A DNA stretch of 64,000 nt from Streptomyces sp. NBC_01571. GTDB taxonomy: Bacteria; Actinomycetota; Actinomycetes; Streptomycetales; Streptomycetaceae. Under the pieces are notes generated by a model. It was given only the letters and a program-made list of their open reading frames with translations. It searched no databases and had not been told where the DNA came from. Below, piece after piece: positions 21,805 to 30,433 of the stretch. Position numbers and translations under genes: made by a program. Each line of letters starts with the position of its first letter. The stretch's first letter is position 1. The stretch spans positions 62,001 through 126,000 of the forward strand of contig NZ_JAPEPZ010000004.1 in assembly GCF_026339875.1 (NCBI RefSeq). The letters are read 5' to 3'.

Positions 21805-24306
21805 ATGAAGAAGACCCCCGTCAAGAAGCCCACTGCGAAAAGGGCGGCTGCGAAACGGACCACCGCGAAGAAGACAACTCCCGCGAAAGGGAAGCAGGCC
21901 AAAGCGCGTGCCGCGACGAGGACTCCCGCCAAGAGGGTCTCCACAACGTCGGCGTCCAGCCCCGCCCGGACCGCGTACCGGCTTGCTCGCAACACGAGAA
22001 AGGGCGCCCAGAAGCTCGATCCGGCACATCGCAAAGACGGCCTGGCGTTGCTCCTGCTCGCCAGCGCCCTGATCGTCGCCGCGGGCACCTGGACTCACCT
22101 GCAGGGCCCGGTCGGCAATCTCGTTGAGAACCTGGTGACCGGATCGGTCGGCCGACTCGGCCTGCTCGTACCGGTGTTGCTCGCCGCAACCGCCATGCGT
22201 TTCATCCGGCGCAAGCGGAAGAGCGAACGCAGCGGCCGCGTCGTCATCGGACTCTCCGCCCTGGTCATCGGCGCCCTTGGGCTGCTCCACATCGCCTGCG
22301 GCTCACCGACCAGCGAGAGCGTGCAGGCTCTTCGGGACGCCGGCGGCCTGACTGGCTGGTGCATCGCGACCGCGCTGACGTACTCCATGGGAACCGTGCT
22401 AGCCGCAGTGCTGCTGGTACTGCTCAGCACCTTCGGGCTCCTGGTCGTCACCGCCACCCCGGTGAACGCCATCCCGCAGCGGCTGCGCACGCTGGGCACA
22501 TCCCGTGGCACCGTCCGGAAACAAGCGGCCGTGCAGCCTCTCGAGGACAACGAGGGACACACACAGAGCCTGAGCGTGGCGTCGCCGGCGCGCGCCACGT
22601 ACCCTCCTGCGCCCATCGGGGAGGCCGACACCGTCGGGGTCGAGCAAGTCGAGCAAGAGGCCCTCCAGCGGCGCGGGAAACCCAAGCCCGCGGCAGCCGC
22701 CGCGCCCACCGGCGCCCAGACGCACAGGAACTTGCCGGCTCCCAGGGCTGTACCCCAGGCCACGAAGGCGCCGTTGACCGATATGGAAAGCGATCGTCGG
22801 GTGCCCGCGGAGCAGCACCGGATGCCCAACGACAGCACCTACTCCCTGCCGGCACTCGACCTGCTCACACACGAGGGCCCCGGCAAGGCGCGCAGCGCCG
22901 CCAACGACGCTGCGGCAGCCTCCCTCCAGAACGTGTTCACGCAGTTCAAGGTCGACGCCGCCGTCACCGGCTTCACCCGCGGTCCGACGGTCACCCGCTA
23001 CGAGGTCGAGCTCGGCCCGGCCGTGAAGGTCGAACGGATCACCGCGCTCACCAAGAACATCGCGTACGCCGTCGCCAGCCCCGACGTGCGGATCATCAGC
23101 CCCATCCCCGGCAAGTCGGCGGTCGGCATCGAGATCCCGAACACCGACCGCGAGATGGTCAACCTCGGTGACGTGCTGCGCCTCGCGGACGCGGCCGAGG
23201 ACGACCACCCGCTGCTGGTCGCGCTCGGCAAGGACGTCGAGGGCGGCTACGTGATGGCCAACCTCGCCGAAATGCCGCACCTCCTGATCGCCGGGGCCAC
23301 TGGTTCCGGTAAGTCCTCCTGCATCAACTGCCTGATCACGTCCGTGATGGTCCGCGCGACCCCCGAGGACGTCCGGTTGGTCCTCGTGGACCCCAAGCGG
23401 GTCGAGCTGAGCGCGTACGAGGGCATCCCGCACCTGATCACGCCGATCATCACCAACCCGAAGCGGGCCGCCGAGGCGCTGCAGTGGGTCGTGCGGGAGA
23501 TGGACCTGCGTTACGACGACCTCGCGGCGTTCGGCTTCCGGCACATCGACGACTTCAACCAGGCCATCCGCGACGGCAAGCTGAAGACACCCGAGGGCAG
23601 TGAGCGGGAGCTGAAGACCTACCCGTACCTGCTGGTGATCGTCGACGAGCTGGCCGACCTGATGATGGTCGCGCCGCGGGACGTCGAGGACGCGATCGTG
23701 CGCATCACGCAGCTCGCCCGCGCGGCCGGCATCCATCTGGTGCTCGCCACGCAGCGGCCGTCGGTCGACGTCGTCACCGGTCTGATCAAGGCGAACGTGC
23801 CGTCCCGCCTCGCTTTCGCCACGTCTTCACTCACCGACTCGCGCGTGATCCTCGACCAGCCGGGCGCCGAGAAGCTGATCGGCAAGGGCGACGGCCTCTT
23901 CCTGCCCATGGGGGCGAACACGCCCGCCCGGATGCAGGGCGCCTTCGTCACCGAGAACGAGATCGCGGCCGTCGTCCAGCACTGCAAGGACAAGATGGCA
24001 CCCGGCTTCCGGGACGACGTCGGCATCGACACCCAGCAGAAGAAGGAGACCGACGAGGACATCGGCGACGACCTCGACCTGCTGTGCGCCGCGGCCGAAC
24101 TGGTCGTCACCTCGCAGTTCGGGTCCACCTCGATGCTCCAGCGCAAGCTCCGGGTCGGCTTCGCCAAGGCGGGACGGCTGATGGACCTCATGGAGTCACG
24201 CGGCATCGTCGGTCCCAGCGCCGGTTCCAAGGCACGCGACGTCCTCGTGAAGCCGGCCGAACTGGACGAGGTGCTGGCGCTGCTCCGTCTCGAACCCGGT
24301 CCTTGA
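21805..24306 (+). CDS. ftsK-like: full-length FtsK/SpoIIIE-type DNA translocase
   Basis: 833 aa, ATG with GGAG upstream. Lys/Ala-rich head (1-60) as in chromosomal FtsK of actinobacteria; about four membrane segments (80-230); linker (230-350); then the motor with Walker A GATGSGKSS (about 495), the VDPKRVELS motif, Walker B LLVIVDELADLMM, and the LATQRPSVDVVTG sensor. The C-terminal gamma domain (about 755-825: ELVVTSQFGSTSMLQRKLRVG..) is the winged helix that reads orienting sequences in FtsK. A complete FtsK on a mobile element, as well as the TraB-like pump, suggests either a second transfer motor or help in segregating the element. Followed by a strong hairpin. Confidence 0.93.
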   Translation: MKKTPVKKPTAKRAAAKRTTAKKTTPAKGKQAKARAATRTPAKRVSTTSASSPARTAYRLARNTRKGAQKLDPAHRKDGLALLLLASALIVAAGTWTHLQGPVGNLVENLVTGSVGRLGLLVPVLLAATAMRFIRRKRKSERSGRVVIGLSALVIGALGLLHIACGSPTSESVQALRDAGGLTGWCIATALTYSMGTVLAAVLLVLLSTFGLLVVTATPVNAIPQRLRTLGTSRGTVRKQAAVQPLEDNEGHTQSLSVASPARATYPPAPIGEADTVGVEQVEQEALQRRGKPKPAAAAAPTGAQTHRNLPAPRAVPQATKAPLTDMESDRRVPAEQHRMPNDSTYSLPALDLLTHEGPGKARSAANDAAAASLQNVFTQFKVDAAVTGFTRGPTVTRYEVELGPAVKVERITALTKNIAYAVASPDVRIISPIPGKSAVGIEIPNTDREMVNLGDVLRLADAAEDDHPLLVALGKDVEGGYVMANLAEMPHLLIAGATGSGKSSCINCLITSVMVRATPEDVRLVLVDPKRVELSAYEGIPHLITPIITNPKRAAEALQWVVREMDLRYDDLAAFGFRHIDDFNQAIRDGKLKTPEGSERELKTYPYLLVIVDELADLMMVAPRDVEDAIVRITQLARAAGIHLVLATQRPSVDVVTGLIKANVPSRLAFATSSLTDSRVILDQPGAEKLIGKGDGLFLPMGANTPARMQGAFVTENEIAAVVQHCKDKMAPGFRDDVGIDTQQKKETDEDIGDDLDLLCAAAELVVTSQFGSTSMLQRKLRVGFAKAGRLMDLMESRGIVGPSAGSKARDVLVKPAELDEVLALLRLEPGP

Positions 24307-24370
24307 ACCCAGTCCCTCGGCTGCTCGTGGCGTTCGATCACCGAGCAAGCCTCTCCCAGCCGACAACACC

Positions 24371-24411
24371 GCCCTGCGTCCCGCCGCTTCACCGTGCGCG
24401 GGACGCAGGGC
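24371..24411 (+). terminator. terminator of the ftsK-like gene
   Basis: GCCCTGCGTCCCGC (24371-24384) and GCGGGACGCAGGGC (24398-24411) form a perfect 14-bp stem with a 13-nt loop, followed by TTTCT. The best intrinsic terminator on this strand; it closes the transfer module. Confidence 0.7.
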
Positions 24412-24443
24412 TTTCTGCCCAGTGATGCCTGGAGGAACAGCCT

Positions 24444-24551
24444 GTGCTCAGTCCCCGCCCGCGCCGCCGGATCGGCCGGCCCCGCCCCCTTCGACCCGGC
24501 TGCCGCTACCCGCAGCGTCCCGTCCCGCTGCCCGGAACCTGGAGGGCGTGA
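24444..24551 (+). CDS. small Arg/Pro-rich lead-in peptide
   Basis: 35 aa, GTG with a good ribosome binding site (TGGAGGAACAG). Its stop TGA shares a base with the ATG of the next gene (TGATG, 24549-24553), so it is probably translated and coupled. Its composition looks random, so it may serve as a translational leader. Confidence 0.45.
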   Translation: MLSPRPRRRIGRPRPLRPGCRYPQRPVPLPGTWRA

Positions 24552-25024
24552 TGGACGGCCGCGACGACGAAGTCCCCGTCGACGTCGACCCCCACGACGA
24601 CGGCACTTTCCCTTCGTTCGGCAACAACCAAGCCCCCGGCGCCGTGGCCGTGCGCGCAGCTGTACACGGGAAGCGGGACGCCCCGACGGCCGGGCTGGCC
24701 ACGCGTCGCCAGTTACGGGCGCTGGGCTTGAGCCCCGGCGGCCAGGAACCCGTCGCCCGACTCATCTGCCGAGGCGGGAACCGGTGGGCATGGCTGTTCC
24801 GCATCGACCTGGCGGTGCCCAAACGGACCCCCACCCTCGCCCAGGAGATGGCTCTCGACAGGGCCATGGCAGCACGACAGACCTGCCCGAAGTGCCGGAA
24901 TCGGTACTACGTGTGCCTCCCGCTACGCACCCAGGGCCACTGCGACCCCTGCGAAATGGGCATCGCGCCCAGCCCCGACACCGTCATGGTCCCGGCCCCG
25001 CTCGGACACCGGCTCGCCGCGTAA
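24551..25024 (+). CDS. RRQRL-type zinc-binding protein
   Basis: 157 aa. Recognised by the TRRQLRALGLSPGGQEPVA motif (about 57-75), the WLFRIDLAVPKRTPT strand region and a C-terminal zinc ribbon (CPKC..CDPC, about 117-141). Many copies of this small family occur in Streptomyces genomes and plasmids; the role is unknown, with nucleic-acid binding suggested by the ribbon. Acidic head. First substantial gene of the accessory block. Confidence 0.8.
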   Translation: MDGRDDEVPVDVDPHDDGTFPSFGNNQAPGAVAVRAAVHGKRDAPTAGLATRRQLRALGLSPGGQEPVARLICRGGNRWAWLFRIDLAVPKRTPTLAQEMALDRAMAARQTCPKCRNRYYVCLPLRTQGHCDPCEMGIAPSPDTVMVPAPLGHRLAA

Positions 25025-25267
25025 CCGACCCGGCCGCCAATAACCGGCATCCGCTCGGCAGCCCGTTCCCGGAGATGGAGGCCTGCGGGTGCTGGGCGGG
25101 CCGGCGCGAACTGCGCCCCCGGTTCCTGCCCCGACCCGCCCTCCTGGACGTCGATCCACCGTTCTGACGGCTCCCCGTGCTGCCCCGACCCGCCGTGTGC
25201 CGGCCGGGGCGGCACGGAGGACCGGACAGCCCGGCTCCCGCACGACTGATCCCGACAGGGAGACCAG
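25025..25267 (+). other. intergenic region, doubtful mini-frame only
   Basis: Contains a 30-codon frame (25075-25167, MEACGCWAGRR...) with GGAG too close to its ATG, and several GC-rich inverted repeats. Nothing else recognised. The ribosome binding site GGGAGA for 25268 is at the end. Confidence 0.4.
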
Positions 25268-25786
25268 ATGACCGAGACACTCCACACCCCGTCCCGCCCG
25301 TATGGTGCGGACTCCCCGCTCGCCTACCTGCTCGAACTCGCTGAGCATGCGGCCGGTCCCTCCGAGCAGGAGCAGCGCGACGACGCGGAGACAGCTGCCG
25401 TCCACTACATCTGCAACGAATACGGTTCCACCCTCGGGCAGGCCGTCGACGCGGAAGCCTGGCAGGGCTACCCGGGCGTCCCTGAGGACGGCAGCCAACG
25501 CTTCGAGGCATCAGCGGTGGCGTGGCTGGACGGCGGCCTGTGGCTGCACCACACCCTGCGGATCACCGAACACGACGGCGCCACCGACGTGCTCACGCTG
25601 ATCGTGCCGTGCACCTGCGGCCGCGGGTACGTCGACATCGTCCTCGACGGCGAGGAGGACCTGATGCAGACCCTCGCGGACTTCCGTCCCACGGCCGGTC
25701 AATCTCCGCACGACGAGAGGGACCCGCTCGATTGCGCGAGCATCACAGCCCGACCGCGTCTCGGAGCCGTCGACGCCTGGCGATAG
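25268..25786 (+). CDS. unknown protein with CTC motif
   Basis: 172 aa, ATG with CAGGGAGACC upstream. Predicted mixed alpha/beta: an N-terminal helical part, a strand pair (SAVAWLDGGLWLHHTLRIT), then LTLIVPCTCGRGYVDIVLDGEEDLMQTL and a polar tail. Two cysteines flank a Thr (CTC). Not recognised. Good codon use supports it. Confidence 0.7.
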   Translation: MTETLHTPSRPYGADSPLAYLLELAEHAAGPSEQEQRDDAETAAVHYICNEYGSTLGQAVDAEAWQGYPGVPEDGSQRFEASAVAWLDGGLWLHHTLRITEHDGATDVLTLIVPCTCGRGYVDIVLDGEEDLMQTLADFRPTAGQSPHDERDPLDCASITARPRLGAVDAWR

Positions 25787-25916
25787 CAGGATCCAACGGT
25801 CAGTCGCCCCTGGCGCTCTCCGTGCACCCCCAGCCGTCAAACACAGCGGCGGTTGGGGAGGCGCGGTGTCCGCCCGGTCGCCCGGACCCGGCGACGACCC
25901 TCCACCGGAGGTCTTC

Positions 25917-26294
25917 GTGCCCGCAACCCGTTCCCTGATCGATGCCGTTGCCGAGCGTCTCGGCTGGCGCCGCGCCTACGCCGACACCACCGAAGTCGAC
26001 GCCCTGCTCACCGCGCAGACCGACCGCGCCTACAGCCAGGCCCCCGACCCTGCCGACCTCGCCGCCGCCCAGCATGACGAACTCGCGGTGCAGCCCTGCC
26101 TCCTCGACGTCCGCGCCCGCGCCCTCGCCGACTTCGTCTACCTGGAGGCAGTCCTCGCCGACGCCCGCCGCCGGCGCCTGTCTCCGGATCTCATCCGCGG
26201 TCTGCGGGCCGTCGTCGGTCACAGCCGGGAACTGACGGCGCTCCTCGCGGACGCCGTTCGGACCACCGCGGCCGTACACGCCGACAGTCACTGA
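25917..26294 (+). CDS. helical protein, unknown
   Basis: 125 aa. GTG 25917 chosen because CGGAGG lies 5-10 nt upstream; GTG 25866 is an alternative without such a site. All-helical with many Ala/Arg/Asp (LIDAVAERLGWRRAYADTTEV..., LLDVRARALADFVYLEAVLADA). No motif recognised. A hairpin (GGAGGGCC..GGCCCTCC) follows the stop. Confidence 0.65.
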   Translation: MPATRSLIDAVAERLGWRRAYADTTEVDALLTAQTDRAYSQAPDPADLAAAQHDELAVQPCLLDVRARALADFVYLEAVLADARRRRLSPDLIRGLRAVVGHSRELTALLADAVRTTAAVHADSH

Positions 26295-26359
26295 ACGCGG
26301 GAGGGCCGCGGCACGCTGCCGGGGCCCTCCCTGCACCGATCACGAGACCTGGAGAGCCC

Positions 26360-27082
26360 ATGAGTGACAACGCTCAGAACATCCCTGCTGGACTGCGCTG
26401 CTGGTCGGCGAGCTGGCCCGGGTACACGCCGGTGGACATCACGCCACCGGAGCTACAGCCTGCGGCACTGGCCAGGCACGTGCCGGACTGGGCCGAGGCA
26501 GCCGCGACGCCGGCCGACGTCGACGACTGGGACGTCCGACGTGCTCGCGCGCTCGTCGACTACGAGTTGGACATACGGGGCTGGCCCTTGCACCCGCAGG
26601 GCCGCACCGGGCGCACAGGCCGGAATCTCGGGAAATGGGGCGAGAACGCCGCTGCCGACCCGATCGTGGTCGCCGGCACCGGCGAGCAGCGACGAGTACT
26701 GCTGATCACCCGGGACGACATCCATGTCGAGGCGATCCCCGGTGGCATGGTCGACGCTGGCGAGACCGCCCCTGCCGCCCTGGTCCGGGAACTGCGCGAA
26801 GAGACCGGTGTGGACCTGGCCGACCACCACCCCGTGATCCTGGGTCAGGACGTCGTGGACGACTGGCGCACCTCGGATCACGCATGGGTCGCGTCCACCA
26901 GCGCCCTGTACTGGTTGCCTGCCCCGGTGACCGCCGTCGCCGCCGACGACGCTCTGGACGCCAACTGGTGGCCGGTCCAATCCCTCGACGAACTCGACGC
27001 AGCGATCACCGCCGCAGGCCGCACCCTCTACGCCGCACACCGCCCCCTGCTGCAACGCGCCCTGGACCACCTGCCCAAGTAG
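26360..27082 (+). CDS. Nudix hydrolase, NUDT9-like (ADP-ribose pyrophosphatase type)
   Basis: 240 aa, ATG with TGGAGAG upstream. The Nudix box GGMVDAGETAP..LVRELREETGV (about 128-151) has all metal-binding glutamates. Upstream, GRTGRTGRNLGKWGENAAADPIV matches the substrate segment of NUDT9-type ADP-ribose pyrophosphatases, and the N-terminus (YTPVDITPPEL) also fits that subfamily. Likely reaction: ADP-ribose to AMP plus ribose-5-phosphate in the cytosol. On a mobile element it could clear ADP-ribose or related signals made by NAD-cleaving defence systems (inference), or serve housekeeping. Stand-alone gene ending in a hairpin at 27113. Confidence 0.88.
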   Translation: MSDNAQNIPAGLRCWSASWPGYTPVDITPPELQPAALARHVPDWAEAAATPADVDDWDVRRARALVDYELDIRGWPLHPQGRTGRTGRNLGKWGENAAADPIVVAGTGEQRRVLLITRDDIHVEAIPGGMVDAGETAPAALVRELREETGVDLADHHPVILGQDVVDDWRTSDHAWVASTSALYWLPAPVTAVAADDALDANWWPVQSLDELDAAITAAGRTLYAAHRPLLQRALDHLPK

Positions 27083-27112
27083 CCCGCCGCCAGCCGCAGC
27101 ACAGGCACTGCC

Positions 27113-27148
27113 CCCGCCCGCCCGTGCACGCCCGCAGGGGCGGGCGGG
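27113..27148 (+). terminator. 11-bp hairpin after the Nudix gene
   Basis: CCCGCCCGCCC (27113-27123) pairs with GGGCGGGCGGG (27138-27148), 14-nt loop. Likely terminator. Confidence 0.55.
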
Positions 27149-27217
27149 AGCGGAGTCCGCGCGCCCACGACAACGACCAACCCCACCACCACACACCACA
27201 CCAGAAAGGCCCCAGAG

Positions 27218-27523
27218 ATGACCGCACCCGCCAGCGCGTCGACAAGCTCCTGGAGGGCCGCCGCTCCCTCTCCCGAGCTGCGGTTACGGGAGGACGAACT
27301 GCAACGCCTGCGTCGGTGCATGCGTAAGGCCGCCGAGTTCGTGCACGACGACCAGCACGACCTGGACGCCCGCCGAACCCTCGCAAAGCTGCTGGAGATC
27401 CCTGCACCGACATCTCGGGTCACAACCCGTCGTGTCACCCGGTGGCTGGCCCGCGCGCACCGCGCCAGCTGCTCTCGCCTCCGCTCGTTCGCACAAGATC
27501 AGGAGAACGGCCAAGATGACTGA
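27218..27523 (+). CDS. small helical protein, unknown
   Basis: 101 aa, ATG with AGAAAGG upstream. Helical core (ELRLREDELQRLRRCMRKAAEFVHD...), then a basic stretch with VTTRRVTRWLARAHRASC. It might bind nucleic acid. Its stop overlaps the start of 27516 by 8 nt, so expression is coupled. Confidence 0.65.
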   Translation: MTAPASASTSSWRAAAPSPELRLREDELQRLRRCMRKAAEFVHDDQHDLDARRTLAKLLEIPAPTSRVTTRRVTRWLARAHRASCSRLRSFAQDQENGQDD

Positions 27524-27971
27524 GTACATCCCCCCTGCCGCCCGATTCGCCGCGGTGTACGCACTGCTGCGCGCAGCCTCGGACCTGGGCGACCACTGGA
27601 TCCAGTCCGACCATCAGGCCACCACCAAGGGCCAGCACGACGAGACCGAGGGACAGTCCAGCAGGGCTGGCCGTATCGCCTGCACCACGCACGTGATCAC
27701 CTACACCGCCACGCAGGCAGCGGCCCTGTACGCGGGATCCCGAGCGCTCGGCCTGCGCCTGTGCCCCGGCCGCGTCGCCGCGGCGCTCGCCCTGTCGGCC
27801 GGCACGCACTGGTGGGCGGATCGACGCATCCACCTCAAGGCCCTCGCCGACGTCACTGGCAACGGCAACTTCTACCAGCTGGGCGGCCCCCTCGGCGGCA
27901 GCTACGCCCTTGACCAAGCCTTCCACCACGCTGTCGAGACGGCCGCAGCCGTCATCGCCGCCTCGAAATGA
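27516..27971 (+). CDS. small membrane-associated protein (DUF3307-like)
   Basis: 151 aa, ATG with AGGAGAACGG upstream. The RAASDLGDHWIQSDHQATTKG segment and the membrane-like helices (THVITYTATQAAALYAGS; VAAALALSAGTHWWADRR) resemble DUF3307-type membrane proteins, which occur widely on Streptomyces plasmids. Conserved His/Asp/Trp residues in DHW and HWWADR could bind metal. Function unknown. Coupled to the genes on both sides. Confidence 0.65.
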   Translation: MTEYIPPAARFAAVYALLRAASDLGDHWIQSDHQATTKGQHDETEGQSSRAGRIACTTHVITYTATQAAALYAGSRALGLRLCPGRVAAALALSAGTHWWADRRIHLKALADVTGNGNFYQLGGPLGGSYALDQAFHHAVETAAAVIAASK

Positions 27972-28699
27972 AGCCCGACCACGAACCGACCCCACACCCG
28001 GCCGAAGGCGGCGACAGCGGGGCCGGGACCTGGCACACCAATCAGTTCGCAGGCGGTGCCCCCTACCCCACCCGTCACTACACCCACGTCGACTGCGGCG
28101 ACCACGGCAGCCGGTACCTCGAACTCCCCGCTGAGTCCCTCCAGATAATCCGCGCCATCCACGAGGCCGCACACGCAGTGATCGCGCTCGCCGGCGGCGC
28201 ACACCTGCACCACACGAAGATCGACAAGCCTGGCAGTCCCGGCGACACAGCAGGGGCCACCGGCATCTGCGGGCTCACGGACTCCCAGAGCGTCGCCGCC
28301 TACTGCGCAGCTGGAGAGCGAGCCGACGACCGGTGGCTGCGCGACAACGGCCTGTGGACCGCTCGACGCGCCGTCTGCGTAGAAATCGGGGCCCGCGCCG
28401 ACCGTCAGACCCTGCTCGCCCTGAACTCCCACGTCGGATTCGGCGACACGGACATCCACTACCAGGCCGTCCACGACCTCGCCGACCGGCTCATCGACCA
28501 GCACTGGGACCAGATCACAACCCTGGCCGGTCACCTGGTCGAACGGCTCTACCTGGACGGCAGCGACGTCGCCACCCTGACAGAGATCGACGGCCCGGCG
28601 TGCACGTGCGGCCGCAGCGCCGCGCGCAGGCAGGCCCGGCGTCCGTGGCGGTGCTGGATTCCGGCACCTCGTCCAGCAACCCGGTGGCACCGCCGGTAA
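27968..28699 (+). CDS. HExxH metallopeptidase-like protein
   Basis: 243 aa, ATG overlapping the previous stop (ATGA). Residues 62-73 read RAIHEAAHAVIA, with H65, E66 and H69 in an HEAAH motif like that of FtsH-type M41 peptidases, but there is no AAA domain. The next part contains GATGICGLTDSQ and a helical region with possible third ligands (DIHYQAVHDL). The last 30 residues are Arg/Trp/Pro-rich after a CTCGRSAARRQ segment and may be poorly folded. It could be a small protease or a derivative fold; no partner is known. Confidence 0.7.
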   Translation: MKPDHEPTPHPAEGGDSGAGTWHTNQFAGGAPYPTRHYTHVDCGDHGSRYLELPAESLQIIRAIHEAAHAVIALAGGAHLHHTKIDKPGSPGDTAGATGICGLTDSQSVAAYCAAGERADDRWLRDNGLWTARRAVCVEIGARADRQTLLALNSHVGFGDTDIHYQAVHDLADRLIDQHWDQITTLAGHLVERLYLDGSDVATLTEIDGPACTCGRSAARRQARRPWRCWIPAPRPATRWHRR

Positions 28700-28852
28700 C
28701 CGCTAGCTGCACCCCCGCGCCTGCTCCTCCCCAACGGGCCGAGACGGCGCGACGGCGATGCCGCCTGCCTTCACAGGAAGTCGACGACCCACTCACCGAC
28801 CCCGCCGAGCAGCACGCCGCACGTGCTGCCGTCACCCGCAAGGAGATTCCGC

Positions 28853-29812
28853 ATGAACGAACCGGTCTACCCGAACCTGCCGGAGAACAGCTTGGTGGTC
28901 GTCATCGGCCCCTCCGGTGCGGGGAAGAGCACCATCGCGCGCACATGGCCCGACTCGCAGGTCCTGTCCCTGGACGCACTGCGTGAGACCGTCAGCGACG
29001 ACGCCGGCGACCAGGACGCGACCAGCGACGCCGTCGCCGCCCTGCACCTGCTCCTGGAAGCCCGGATGCGGCGGCACCGGTTCACCGTCATCGACGCCAC
29101 CAACGTCACCCGCGATGCCCGGGAGCCACTGGTCGCCGCCGCCAAGAGGCACGGCATGCTCCCCATCGCGCTCCTGGTGGCCACCCCTGGCACGACCTGC
29201 GTGGAGCGGCAGGGACCACGGTCGGCCAACCGCACGGTGCCGGAGGAGGAGGTCCTCCTGCAGCGCAGGCTCATGGTCGAGTCACAGGCCAGCCTCGAGG
29301 CAGAGGGCTTCACCGAGATCATCTACGCCGAGAGCCTCTACCGGCTGCTGCCGTTCCTGCAGCGGCTGAGCGAGCGACGGCAGGCCGACCTGGGCCTGGA
29401 CGGCGGCGACGGCCTGGGCGATCTCCTGCTCGTGCAGCGGGTGTTCGGCCCGGAGATCCTGCCGCTGTGGCAGTGGAAGCCGGGCTCCACCCTCGCGGGC
29501 GCAGACCGCGTCGCGGAGATCCGCCTCGGCCAGATGTACCTCACCCTCGCCTACCGCGGGGACGTCGACGGGCAGGGCGACTACGGATTCGACGTCGCCG
29601 TGCCCTGCCCCCGCGACGACGAATGCACCGGCCGCGCCTGGGTGCCCGCCTACAGCGTCACCTGCCTGTTCCGGGCGCTGAACGGCGACCTGGACGACAG
29701 GGAGGACATCGTCTGCACCGTCCACGGACCGAACAACGACGACGACCAGGACGACGACCCCGAGGGCCGCGCGGACCTGCAGGCGCAGTTCGCGGACGCG
29801 GTTCGGGAATGA
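28853..29812 (+). CDS. polynucleotide kinase-like P-loop protein
   Basis: 319 aa, ATG with AAGGAGATTC upstream. P-loop GPSGAGKST (about 19-27), then VLSLDALRETVSDDAG and the VIDATNVTRDAREPLVAAA segment identify the AAA_33/Pnkp-kinase class (T4 Pnk-like 5'-kinases; zeta toxins are relatives). Residues about 120-150 carry the arginine-rich lid (CVERQGPRSANRTVPEE). The C-terminal 150 residues (from about 190) are an extra domain with CPRDDECTGRAW and an acidic tail, not recognised. It may phosphorylate nucleic-acid ends, as in RNA or DNA repair. Confidence 0.8.
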   Translation: MNEPVYPNLPENSLVVVIGPSGAGKSTIARTWPDSQVLSLDALRETVSDDAGDQDATSDAVAALHLLLEARMRRHRFTVIDATNVTRDAREPLVAAAKRHGMLPIALLVATPGTTCVERQGPRSANRTVPEEEVLLQRRLMVESQASLEAEGFTEIIYAESLYRLLPFLQRLSERRQADLGLDGGDGLGDLLLVQRVFGPEILPLWQWKPGSTLAGADRVAEIRLGQMYLTLAYRGDVDGQGDYGFDVAVPCPRDDECTGRAWVPAYSVTCLFRALNGDLDDREDIVCTVHGPNNDDDQDDDPEGRADLQAQFADAVRE

Positions 29813-30009
29813 GCCGAGCCGCCGACGGACCGCACCCACACCCGCTCACCCCGGCCGAACTCCCCGCCGGCGACGACTGGTTCCACGGCTGCCCGGACTG
29901 CCACCTGCCCATCCAGGGCGGCGGCGCAGGCCTGGCCGCGCACCGCCGCACCGTCCACACAACCACCGGGGACCCCCGGCGAAAGATCACGATCGACCTG
30001 GAGTTCTGA
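29809..30009 (+). CDS. small C2H2-like zinc finger protein
   Basis: 66 aa, ATG overlapping the kinase stop (ATGA). CPDCHLPIQGG..GLAAHRRTVH (about 27-48) has the CxxC..HxxxxH layout of a single classical-type zinc finger. Coupled to the kinase-like gene, so perhaps its partner or a separate DNA-binding protein. Confidence 0.65.
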   Translation: MSRAADGPHPHPLTPAELPAGDDWFHGCPDCHLPIQGGGAGLAAHRRTVHTTTGDPRRKITIDLEF

Positions 30010-30044
30010 CCTCCGCCGCGCCACAGCGTGACGGACGCTCCGTG

Positions 30045-30082
30045 CCGCCCCGGCCCTCCCCGCACGACGGAGGCCGGGGCGG
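30045..30082 (+). terminator. GC hairpin before 30128
   Basis: CCGCCCCGGCC (30045-30055) pairs with GGCCGGGGCGG (30072-30082); CTCC/GGAG extends the stem with a 1-nt bulge. Confidence 0.55.
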
Positions 30083-30127
30083 TCGCGGTGGTCCCTCACA
30101 CCACGATCACGAAAGGAGACGGACGTC

Positions 30128-30427
30128 ATGCCGCTGCCCTACTTCGAGGTGGATGTCCCCATACACCGAGCAGACCAGCCGGGCGAAGGACTGCACGTAT
30201 TCACGGGCCGCGCCGACAGCCCCGTCACCGCCGTGCGGCTCGCCCACGAGGCCTACGAGGCGGCGCGGGCCGCACGGGCCGCCGGGCTGGAGATTCCCCA
30301 CGGGCATCCGGACGGCTGGGGTGCCTGCGGCTACCGCCCTGGCTGGGAGCTCGACTGGACGGCCGCGACCGCCGGCCCCTGGAACAACCCCTACCGCTGG
30401 ACCAAGCCCCGCAGCTTCGCGCTGTAG
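30128..30427 (+). CDS. small protein, unknown
   Basis: 99 aa, ATG with AAAGGAGACGG upstream. Begins MPLPYFEVDVPIHRADQPGEG and has a helix rich in Ala/Arg (AVRLAHEAYEAARAARAAG) and a Trp-rich end. Predicted small alpha/beta fold. Not recognised. Confidence 0.65.
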   Translation: MPLPYFEVDVPIHRADQPGEGLHVFTGRADSPVTAVRLAHEAYEAARAARAAGLEIPHGHPDGWGACGYRPGWELDWTAATAGPWNNPYRWTKPRSFAL

Positions 30428-30433
30428 CTCCAC

